From Rhynchopus euleeides (Eukaryota > Euglenozoa > Diplonemea > Diplonemida > Diplonemidae): DNA of 64,000 bases. Of this stretch, positions 10,327-19,300 are shown in pieces. The DNA lies in assembly GCA_963210315.1 (NCBI GenBank), contig OY723260.1:1736001-1800000 (forward strand). Reading direction: 5' to 3'. How positions within the stretch are numbered: the stretch's first letter is position 1; each line of letters starts with the position of its first letter. The position numbers and the translations under genes are program-made. A model generated the notes under the pieces. The model saw only the letters and a program-made list of their open reading frames with translations. It made no database searches and had not been told where the DNA came from.

Positions 10327-11459
10327 AAACCCTGTGCCTGGAATTTTGTCCAAAAAATATCACATTTTCGCACAAGGCAAAAAATGGTCAAAAAACCCGA
10401 AAATCGGGTTTGTAGGGTATAGGTCCCCTGTCTGAAAATGCAAAATATGGCCCCGCAGGTGTCCCCAGAGTGATTTAAAATTGGAAAATCGACATTTTCC
10501 ACCTACGGGAAATCCCCCAAAATAGGGGGTCCCCAGACACGATCCCCAAAAAAATGTCCCGATCGCCTCTAAGGCACTCTGGATTTTTATTATGTCATCC
10601 AGATGTCACATCTGGGTCCAGGAACACCGGTTTTTGGCCTCAGGAAGTCGAAAAATATGTGCGAAAATTTTTATTCCTGACCAGGACCCCCTAAAATGCC
10701 GATTTCCCCTGTTTACACATGGGGGGTTTCATGCAACGCCCGCTCGGTGCTGAGTGTGCTATCCGCGACATGGACGCGGTCGCCCTCTTCCTCCCAGAAG
10801 CCACTGATCTCCCTCATTCAACTTCACCTCCGGATGTACGCGGCACGTGCTTGGGTTGTCCTGTCGCAGTGCAGCAGAAGTTCCCCTGTGCACTGCTGCC
10901 CAAGCCATTGCACGGAATATGCCACGCAGAGTAACGTGGTATCGCGTGACCAGCTCGTGAGGCTTGGTGCCCCGAATCGAATCGATAGGCTGCGAGCTGC
11001 ATTGCCTCAGTCAGTTGCTGTCCTTGCATGTGCATTTTTGTGCACAACAGTCCCTTGGGTATCTGCAGCGCAGGTGCCTGCACTGGACCAGGACTCCTGA
11101 TTTGCCTCTGGCACTTGTGATCGGAACGGATGCGGCGACGTGCCACGGTGCCCATGGATAGCCATGCCGGCACGAAAGTATGTTCACGACGGTTGCTTAC
11201 CATTGCTGCACTCTGTCAGAACCCGAAGGGTCTCAGCACACCTGAACGCCCACCAGGCCCCCCAGCAGGGGGTGAAACCAAAGGGTCCCCCTGGGGTTTT
11301 TTGACCCAGAATTTTCGAATTCGACATGTCCCCGGGATTTCCACTATGTCGCAGATTTCGACCATTGGGTCAAGAAAACCTAAAAATCTAGGGGGGAGGT
11401 GCTGAAGGATTGCACTGAAAATTTTATCTAACTCGGTCAAAATTCCAGGCACAGGGTTT
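10327..11459. mobile_element. Small inverted-repeat element
   Basis: A perfect 22-bp inverted repeat beginning AAACCCTGTGCCTGGAATTT at 10,327-10,348 and 11,438-11,459 bounds about 1.1 kb. The AT-rich edges also carry similar FCGAAAA-type low-complexity sequence. No clear target duplication and no recognisable transposase. Confidence 0.5.
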
Positions 11460-11554
11460 TACCTTTTTTTTTTTTTTTTTGGGCTGACCCAGGGTATAAG
11501 ATAGACTTTTTTTCTGGCGCCGTTTTCCGGTTTTTCTGGTTTTAAAAATTTTTC

Positions 11555-11580
11555 GCGCGCGCCTTCGGCGCGCGCGACCC
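11555..11580. repeat. CGCGCG hairpin
   Basis: CGCGCGCGCC/TTCG/GCGCGCGCG forms a strong stem with a TTCG loop. Similar hairpins with a GAAG centre occur at about 4,630 and 15,937. Confidence 0.8.
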
Positions 11581-11723
11581 GCGCAAACCCTCCCAGAATC
11601 TGAGAGGGCCCGGTGCCTGCGCGCGTCCTGTCGTACTGAGGCTGCTTGGTGGGGCAGGCGCAGCAGCTGCTTTGAAAGTTTGGGCTCTCGGCCAAAAAAC
11701 CGGTCTGGTGCAATTTTTTTACG

Positions 11724-11790
11724 CAGGGGGGTCTGGGGGGCGGAGCCCCCCAGCCGCCGGAGGCCGCGGTAGTGATCATCTGTTCCCTAC
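11724..11790 (-). repeat. GC-hairpin cassette, reverse
   Basis: Reverse-orientation copy with the intact CTGGGGGGC/GGA/GCCCCCCAG stem, and ATCATCTGTTCC at its end matching the cassette start. Confidence 0.82.
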
Positions 11791-12197
11791 AGTCTGGATT
11801 CGCTTGTAAGTAGGAAGGCTTCGCTGTATCGCAGCCCGGCCAGCAGGAGATCACTGGTCCTTGAGGGTTCAACCTTCAGGGTGGAGGAGGACGGGGGAGC
11901 GACCACTCGTGACAGGTGTGCGTTGTGGGTGGTGTGGGTGCACGACAGAATGGCCAAAGGGTCCACGAGATCTCTGCACACATTCCGTTATCGAGGAGAT
12001 GGGCATCTAGCTGTGACGACAGGCAACAAACAAATCTCATCTGTTAGTTGCCCCCAATAGGCTTGGCGACCTTCAAGACTGCTTGAAGGTCGTTCGTGTT
12101 CTCGTCTCAGCCCTCCGGACAAGCAGATCTGTCTCGAGTTGGTGGGCTGTCGCCATGTATTCGATGGCACCGAGTGACGCTGCACAGAGGCAGACGA

Positions 12198-12247
12198 CAC
12201 GGTGAACTCCAGCGGAGGTTACCCTACCTCCGCTGGAGTACACCGTG
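12198..12247. mobile_element. 50-bp miniature palindromic element
   Basis: CACGGTGAACTCCAGCGGAG and a facing copy form an almost perfect 50-bp hairpin. The terminus matches the end of the 2.35-kb element at 13,255-15,603, so this is probably a solo pair of TIRs left by internal deletion. Confidence 0.6.
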
Positions 12248-12880
12248 TGTCTCCCATGAGTCTCAACTAGCGGGAGTCTTAGCGTAAATTAGCTGGAAAA
12301 TAGACTCCCGTCTCCAGTGCAGACTGCAGTCTTAGACTCCCTCTTAGACACTCGCTAGGGTGGCTGGAGTCCACCATGTGTGCACCTTCAAAACAGAAGA
12401 GACCTGCATGACGAGGGCATCACCACCCACCGGGCCCCACCGGGCCACCCGCTAGGTCCATTTTTTCTTCTCCGCTTCTCTGCCTTCTTTGGACTATTTG
12501 AGCTCTGTGCGGATCACGATGGGGTCACTTTCTATTTTTTTATGCCGTTTTTTCTGACTGTTTTACTGTCCCAAAGTCACAAAAAAAACCGCCAAAAATG
12601 AGACCGACCTTTTTTTTTTTTTCCAGAAAACCGGGAACCGGGAAACCCTGGTTTTGAAAACCGGAAAACCAGACCTATCTTATCCCCTGGCTGACCGAGT
12701 TTTTTTCCCGGGTTTGGCTGAAACTCGGTCAGCTGACCGAGTTTCCCCCCCCAAGCTAAGCCTCTGGATCATGCCAAAGGGCCCCTGAGCCGGGTTCTTC
12801 GTGTCGAGCGCACTGTCAGCAGTCCTCGGGAAAGCCCCCCCCAGCCCCCCACACCGCCCTGTAGGGGCAGGGCAATTATT

Positions 12881-13168
12881 TATCGACCCATCGACCCACC
12901 AAAAACCGGTTCCCCCCCCCCCCCCCCCACTTTTTCCATCGACCCACCGACCCACCGAATTTCTGGGTCGGTGGGTCGACGGGTTCATGGGTTGAGGTTC
13001 GCCCCGTCAACCCATCAACCCACCGACCCACCGACTTTGGTCAGGGGCTTGACATGACATGGATCCTGTCAACCTGTGAACAGATGTTCACTACCGTGGC
13101 CTCCGGCGGTTGGGGGGCTCCGCCCCCCAGACCCCCCTGTGGCGTGTCTTTGCGCGACAATTTATCAT
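12881..13168 (+). repeat. GACCCACC repeats leading into a GC cassette
   Basis: Facing ATCGACCCACCGACCCACC motifs (12,886-13,040) precede a block that reads GGTCAGGGGCTTGACATG and runs into a full cassette at 13,078-13,168. The same order (GACCCACC motifs, CAGGGGCTTGACATGGAT, cassette) is found at 16,010-16,180. Confidence 0.75.
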
Positions 13169-13235
13169 CACATTGGGTAGGGTCTGGCCAGCCAGACTCA
13201 GGATGCAGCCCATTTCACACCGAATCTGCGCCCGC

Positions 13236-13254
13236 CAGGAATAAATGTTCGCTA
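13236..13254 (+). repeat. Left piece of a GC cassette split by a transposon
   Basis: AATAAATGTTCGCTA matches the cassette start. The cassette resumes at 15,604 with ACCGTGGCCTCCGG, and the 2.35-kb element lies exactly between, with a TA dinucleotide on both sides. Confidence 0.75.
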
Positions 13255-13569
13255 CACGGTGGACTCCAGCGGCCCTAGCGGGAGTCTGGGAGCGGGAGTC
13301 TGAGCGGGTGTCAAAGACTCCCGCTAGCGGGAGTCTATACTCCCGCTAGGGGGAGTCTGACTCCCCCTAGCGGGAGTCTTTTCACCTATTTTCATCCATT
13401 TTTCCCATGATATAGTTACAGTTTACTGGCGTGGGGGGTAAAATCATGGTGGAAGAGGGATGGGGAGGGGCTTGTTTTGCTTCTGTCAGTTTTCCCGGAC
13501 TCTGGACTACCTACCTATCCTCCTGGTAGCGGCTGCACCTGCGGAGGTGAGCGGTTAGAATTTGAGGTG

Positions 13570-14706
13570 TCAAAGTGCGGCCATCGCCTGTCGTAGTTGT
13601 GTTACACCTTGGGCAAGACAAGCCATCCTGCAGGCCTCATCTTCTTCGTCAGAACTGTCATCCCCCTCCTGCTGTGCGCGTTGGTCAAGCGTGCTCAAAG
13701 TCGCCTCGGATGACACGAATGGTGTGAAAGTCGCCCCCAGCGGGATTGGCATTTTGCACAAGCAGAGCGATAATTTGCGGTGTCCTTCGGGGAACCGGGA
13801 CAGGAAGTAGGGCGCGCTGATGGGTTCAACGAAGTCCTGTGTGTTGCAGTGCACAAACCCCTTCTGCAGCTGTGTCAACTGTGTGCAAAGAACATACACA
13901 GCCAATCTATGAGCGTGTCGGGTGTGCAGACACGGACACAGAATGACTTCTCTATACCCGAGGATCCCGTCCTGCGACAGGTGCGCAACCTTCCAAGGCA
14001 TGCCCGATGCGCGCCGCTTCTCTTCTGCCATCGCAAGATCTCTCTCGTAAGTTGCGGAGCTGGCGATTGTAACGGCATCTTTCTTGCGATGTCCGTTCTC
14101 TGCTTCTTCAAATTCGTCGTTGTTCTGCAGAGGCACTGCATCTTCTGGAGCCCACCAATGATGGAGACTGTGTACGTAGGCATTGCGCGTTGATCCCTTT
14201 TCGGCATGCTCCATCAACCAGTGAAATATATGCCCTGAGATCCGAGCACGCAAGAAGGGAATCCGGGCTGACTCATCCTTGCATCCCCAGAAGTGCCAGG
14301 GGATGTCTGCATACCGGAAATGCATGAGGTCTGCAAGGGAGACAAAGAGGTATCGGAACAAGCCCTTGTAGGTGTGTCCTGTGACAGGCAAGCACGACCT
14401 TCCGGAACTGAGCACCTGTCCCATTCTGCGACACATTCAGTGCAAGGTTTGTACAGGTCTTGTTGAATATTTTTTTGTTGTCTCATCCAGTACCCTGATC
14501 AGCCGCATGGCGAGCCCCTTGCAGTCATGGAGTGCTGGGGTGACGTAGCGGGCATTGGGAAGCACACCTGCCAAGAGGGAGGGGTAGCCAGCCTCTTTTA
14601 TCTCAGAGAGAGTCAGGTGCGGGTATCGATGCACCTGTTGATACCAGCGTTCTTCTGGGATGTCGCACAGTGAGCATCGGTGCCCTCGCCCCCCGCATCG
14701 CCTCAT
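13570..14706 (-). CDS. Element-encoded protein with one in-frame TGA
   Basis: Reading from ATG at 14,706, a frame of 89 codons ends at TGA (14,437-14,439). The same frame continues immediately from an ATG for 288 further codons to 13,570. The N-terminal part has a Cys/His motif (RCSLCDIPEERW). The second part has aromatic-rich motifs (HFRYADIPWHFWGC, HIFHWLMEHAEKGS) and an acidic tail. The family is not recognised; a transposase or accessory protein is possible. A GTACAA...GGACAG stretch of 39 bp around the TGA could be a tiny in-frame intron, otherwise the stop is readthrough or inactivating. Confidence 0.45.
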
Positions 14707-14971
14707 TGTTGCCCACTGCTGATCTATACTCCCGCTAGCGGGAGTTGGACTCCCCCTAGTTGAGACTCCCGAAAAGGGTTAAACCCGGTAGTGGTACCCT
14801 ACCCCCGCTGGAGTCCACCGTGCAAGGCCGGATCAGCCCACGGGTGGGTTTGAGGAAGAAATCTGGGGGGGCAAATTTTGCTGCGACTTCCGGTTTCACC
14901 CGGCCGAACTCCAGCATCTATCCAGACCCACGGTGCCAAGCCGTTCGCCCGTGTCGCGATCATTCGCGGCT

Positions 14972-15352
14972 TCAGGCTGCCCCCGACGACACGTTTGTAT
15001 CCTGCACCTTGCCATACTTCGCCTCCACCTTGTATATGACGGAGAGCGCCCTCCTTCCGCATCGTTGCGACTTCCCTGACAGCGAACTTATCCATGTCAG
15101 GGAAGACATGGCGATGATTGCGTTGGCCACCTGGGTGCTGTGCTTGTGGAGCTCCTTGCTCAACACCGTTGCTAGGAGCCTTCTAATGGATCCCAGTGTC
15201 AGCACACTGCCCCCTTTTTTAACAGGGAAGGCCGTGCAAAAATCATGCACAATGTTCGTCGCCTCCGCAGCCTCGGGACTCTCTGCGCTCTTCTTCTTCT
15301 TAATCGACTTTGCCGCCGGCTTCGCTGCCGGCTTCGTTGTCGTCTTCCCCAT
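14972..15352 (-). CDS. Small basic protein with possible histone-fold, H2B-like
   Basis: A 126-aa frame that begins with a Lys/Ala/Pro tail (KPAAKPAAKSIKKKK) like those of core histones or linker histones. A segment around residues 52-85 (GSIRRLLATVLSKELHKHS, then TQVANAIIAM) resembles the H2B C-terminal helices (I..A...LLP.ELAKHA...). The remainder does not align with H2B by eye, and no alpha-2 signature is evident, so this could be a chance or highly diverged match. It sits between two right-type ends of the CACGG element, so it may be cargo. Confidence 0.35.
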   Translation of the reverse strand: MGKTTTKPAAKPAAKSIKKKKSAESPEAAEATNIVHDFCTAFPVKKGGSVLTLGSIRRLLATVLSKELHKHSTQVANAIIAMSSLTWISSLSGKSQRCGRRALSVIYKVEAKYGKVQDTNVSSGAA

Positions 15353-15603
15353 TTTTGTGAATCAGGTCTGCGAGCTGGGATGGGTGGAAACGTCCGTTTC
15401 GTTTGGTGTGGCTGTACTTCAGTGACGAGTGCCACATTGCATAGGTATCATGGGAAAAATGAGTGAAAATAGGTGAAAAGACTCCCGCTAGGGGGAGTCA
15501 GACTCCCGCTAGCGGGAGTATAGACTCCCGCTAGCGGGAGTTGGACTCCCCCTAGTTGAGACTCCCGAAAAGGGTTACCCTACCCCCGCTGGAGTCCACC
15601 GTG

Positions 15604-15650
15604 TACCGTGGCCTCCGGTGGCTGGGGGGCAGAGCCCCCCAGACCCCCCC
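15604..15650 (+). repeat. Right piece of the split GC cassette
   Basis: ACCGTGGCCTCCGGTGGCTG and the hairpin CTGGGGGGC/AGA/GCCCCCCAG continue the cassette interrupted at 13,254. Confidence 0.75.
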
Positions 15651-15745
15651 TGTGCCCTATGTTTGTCCAGCAGGGACAGGCACCCCCCGTTTGAAAGGCA
15701 GCCTATTGGATCCTGCGTGTCATGCCATCTTTTGAACATGAGTTT
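15651..15745 (+). repeat. Dispersed ~95-bp repeat, copy 1
   Basis: Shares GTCCAGCAGGGACAGGCACC, GTTTGAAAGGCAGCCTA and TCTTTTGAACATGA with 23,318-23,412. Both copies are followed, after unequal spacers, by GACAGTCTTTGCCCAGC and a C run (15,971 and 23,458). Confidence 0.8.
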
Positions 15746-16123
15746 ATCACGCAGCTGTTTCAGGGGGAGTCCCAAAAAGTGCAAGCCCTGTGGGTCGATG
15801 CTACGTCATCATCTGTCATGCTGCCCACCCCGTCAATCATGGGGAGGTCCTGCACCCCAAGGAAGTTGCAGATGCAATGGGCTCGAAGAAAACACGGGCC
15901 ACCATGGAGCTGCTAGCTGAGCGCGCACGTTTCGCGCGCGAAGCGCGCGAAAAAAAATGTACCCCCCTTTTTGACAGTCTTTGCCCAGCTCCCCCCCTTT
16001 TTCCCCCCATCGACCCAGTTTTCCCCCGACCCTGGAAAGTTAGGAATACCCCTGCTTCCTAACTATCGACCCAACGACCCACCGACTTAGGTCAGGGGCT
16101 TGACATGGATTATGTCAACCTGT
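15746..16123. other. Gene-free spacer with CGCGCG hairpin
   Basis: Contains TTTCGCGCGCGAAGCGCGCG (about 15,930-15,950), CGACCCA motifs and the GGTCAGGGGCTTGACATGG block that leads into the next cassette. No gene supported. Confidence 0.55.
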
Positions 16124-16180
16124 GAACAGATATCCACTACCGTGGCCTCCAACGGCTGGGGCACCGCCCCAGACCCCCTT
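16124..16180 (+). repeat. Degenerate GC cassette
   Basis: ACCGTGGCCTCCAACGGCTG followed by a shortened CTGGGGCACCGCCCCAG hairpin; the stem is shorter but complementary on both sides. Confidence 0.75.
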
Positions 16181-16269
16181 GTCACCAAGCCCTTGCGCGT
16201 ATGCCGCTGTGACAGATCAAAAAGGGGGTGCACCCGCTCTGTTGGTGATGCACACACAACATGCAGGCA

Positions 16270-16358
16270 GTGCACATTACACAGACATATAATCGGAAGC
16301 ACTATATACAAGCAGAACGCACGAAGAGTGTGTGCAGCGGAAGAAATCTGTGAGGGGG
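16270..16358 (+). promoter_or_regulatory. Candidate upstream region of the NACHT gene
   Basis: An AT-rich island (ACATATAATCGG, then CACTATATACAAG near 16,300-16,313) lies ~50 bp before the ATG at 16,359 in otherwise GC-rich sequence. TATATA could act as a TATA element, but this is position-based inference only. Confidence 0.3.
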
Positions 16359-19300
16359 ATGGGGTCGAGTGCGAGTGTGGAGGAGCACGGGCGGGGTTGG
16401 TGGGGCAGCACACGCGCTGTGAAGGAGGCACTGGAGGGCGGGACGTGGCGGCAGCTGCTGGAGAAGCACAAGGCGGACGTGAACGCGGCGGACCCACACA
16501 CCGGGCGGACGCTGCTGCACGAGGTGTTGCAGCCCGGGTGCAGGGGGGTTCCCGCTGCTGTCGAAGCAGTCAAGTTTCTGGTGGAGGAGTGCGGGGCAGC
16601 CAGCGTTCCGGACGGGGAGGGGCGCACACCGGTGTGGTACGCGCTGCAGCACCGTGATGGCGGCACACGCAGTGCGCTGCTGGCGGCCCTCGCCGAGCAA
16701 GTGGGGAAGATGCAGACGGAGGTGGTCAGCAGGCTGCGGCACTTCCTCACAGACGAGTGGCCACCCTTGAGGGCACGTGTTCCCACTGTTACTGATGCAG
16801 CCCACACTGCATCGGATGGACTCCCACAGTCGCAGGCTCAGCCACCGCCACAGGAGCTCCCCACAGACAAACCCACCGACAAGGACAAGACGAGCGAGCG
16901 GCTGGAGAACCACGTGGACGGGCGGAGGATCCGCTTCACGCGCAGCGACAAAGCGGGCGAGACACCGCTGCTGGAGTGGCTGGTGCAGCTGCTGACGGTG
17001 CGACCGGATCTCGGGTACCAAAGCACGTGGACAGCATGCTGCTGGGGCTGCGGTTTGTTGTGCAGCGGGTGCTGCAGCATGTGGAGAATGCGCCAGACGA
17101 GATCGAGGACTGGATGGCGGTGGACGACTGGTTCGAGCATCTGTGCGCAGGCTACCTCTTCACCTGCGACTGCGTGGACTACGAAGTCAACAGTGAGACG
17201 TGCGATCTCGTGTGCAAGGCAGACGGTGCACCCATCGTGAAGGAGTACCACGGGAACTTCACCGACCCGGTTGTGCTGGGGAACCACGAGGCGGGTTGCG
17301 TGCGGCCGGCACTGTACTTCGGGATGAACCAAGCGATGCGGACGATTGGGCTGTCGAAGGAAGCGCGTGAGTCTGCGGCAGGCAGCGTGTTCGAGCTTGA
17401 GCCTGCACCGGCACAGCTGCACGTGATTGCGACGTTCCAGCCGCTGATAGCGAAGCTGACGCGGCTGATCCGGAGCCGGCGGCCGAGCCTGACCACGGTG
17501 TTCCGCGGGATCAACGTGAATGTGTCGGCGCAGTACAAGGTGGGGACGTCGGTGGTGTGGAACGCCTTCACGTCGACGACGCAGGAACAGGGTGTGGCGA
17601 AGACCTTCATGTACGGGAAGGCTGGTACGTTTTTTGTGATTGTGGCGAAGCAGGGTGCGGCGGAGGTGGGATTCGCAAGCGTGTTCCCGCAGGAGGCGGA
17701 GCTGCTGTACGACAGCAACATCGAGTTCCGGGTGCAGTGGAAGCTGTCCCCGACGCTGCTGCGCATGGTGGGGCAGCCCTTCGACGTGATCGTGATGCAG
17801 GAGGTAGCTGCACATGACGAGAAGAAAGACAGCAACAACGGCGCCGGCGACTACTCTGTGGCGGACCAAGTTGAGGCGGTGCGGAAGGTGCTGCAGCACA
17901 CGGCGTCGCTCTTTGCGGAGTTCCTGGACGGCTACGTGGAGGGCAGGGTCGGGGACGATACACATGTGGCGGAGTCGGAGACGAGGATGCTGCTGCACGA
18001 GGTGGACGAGTGGCTGGCGGCAGACGGGCACGGGGAGGAGGGGGCGGGGGAAGGGGCGAGGGGGACGGGGCGGCACCCGCTGTGCCTGGTCGGGGACGGA
18101 GGCACCGGGAAGACATCTGCGGCGGTTGCGGTTCTGTGCCACCTGCTGCAGGAGAAGAAGGGGGATGCGGGCGTGGTTGCGGGGCAGAGAAAGAAGCCCG
18201 TGTTCCCTGTCTTTGTGGCGCTGCCGTCGATTGGTGCGTCCACTGTCACAACACACGGCGGGATCGACGAGTTCATCGGGAAGTCGTTCGGGCTGGAGGA
18301 GGCTGCGTTAGATCACCTCAGCAGTGTCTACGACGTTGTGGTGATCCTGGACTCGCTGGACGAGGTGGGGCTGACGCGGAAGGATTTGGGGGACGCGTAC
18401 AAGGCCAGTGGCGGGCAAGGGGTGCGGCTGCACCCGTGGTGTGCGAAGTACTGCAGTGTGATCGTGACGACGCGCGGTGAGTACCTGAAGAGCGTGGATC
18501 ACACACCGTCGCAAATCTGTGGGGACGGGACGAGGTCGCTGTACATGCAGCCCTTCACACAGGCAGACGCGGTGACGTACATCAGCAAGGTGCGTATGGC
18601 ACAGGTGACGAAGGCGGAGCAGCAGCGTGTGGACGCATTTTTCACTGCGGACGATCAGCGGAAGCTGGCTGACACGGTGCGCGACACATGCGGTGCAGCT
18701 GATGATGATACAGCGGTGGTGCTCAGCGACCGAGCCCTGGTGGTGGCGATTGTGGAGCGGGCGTGGGTGCTGGCTGGTGCTGACAGCGGCAGCAGCGGCA
18801 AAGACAAGACGCCGGGTGCTTCTACAGTCAACGGGGTGCGGGGAAACGCAAACACCACGTGTGTGGAGGCCGCAGCCGAGGCGGTGATATTGGCGCTGGA
18901 AGGCAGATGCGGCGGCACACCTCATGATGCAGGGTCATCAGTGCCGCTGCGTGATGTGCTTGTGGCACTGTCGCAGCAGGCGGGGTTCTTGGAGCTGAAG
19001 GCAGCGCATCAGCGTGCAGCCGAACAGACCACAACACGGCTGGAGCAGCTGGCGGCGGAACCAGTTCCTCCACGCACAGTTGCAGACGCTGAGGTGGCGG
19101 TGCTGTCGCAGCTGCGCAACCCGTTCCTGCTTCACATGGCGTGTTACGCTCAGCGCGAGCTGTCATCGTGCAGCGCACAGGTGCATCACTGCCTGAGTGA
19201 TGTCGCGGTGTACGAGGCGTACCTGCAGAAGCACGTGGAGGTGGGGGTTGCGTCAGGGGTCAGTTGGAGCGGCGCGCGCGGAGGAGGTGCTGCGGGTGGG

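Larger units (their letters stand above)
9268..12766. mobile_element. 3.5-kb hAT-like element, degraded
   Basis: The ends are CAGGGGCTTAGCTTGG (9268-9283) and its inverted partner with one mismatch (12,751-12,766). They are flanked by GATCATG on both sides (9261-9267, 12,767-12,773), a 7-bp match that may be an imperfect 8-bp hAT duplication. Subterminal CTCGGTCAG motifs repeat near both ends. The interior holds minus-strand coding remnants and smaller repeats. Confidence 0.65.
13255..15603 (-). mobile_element. 2.35-kb CACGG element with ~155-bp TIRs
   Basis: Starts CACGGTGGACTCCAGCG and ends in its inverted partner. The inverted similarity continues inward through GACTCCCGCTAGCGGGAGTC palindromes to the TTTCACCTATTTTCA block (13,381 and 15,467). 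A second internal right-type end lies at 14,806-14,821, so the unit may be composite. TA is present on both flanks. It carries two minus-strand reading regions. Confidence 0.78.
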
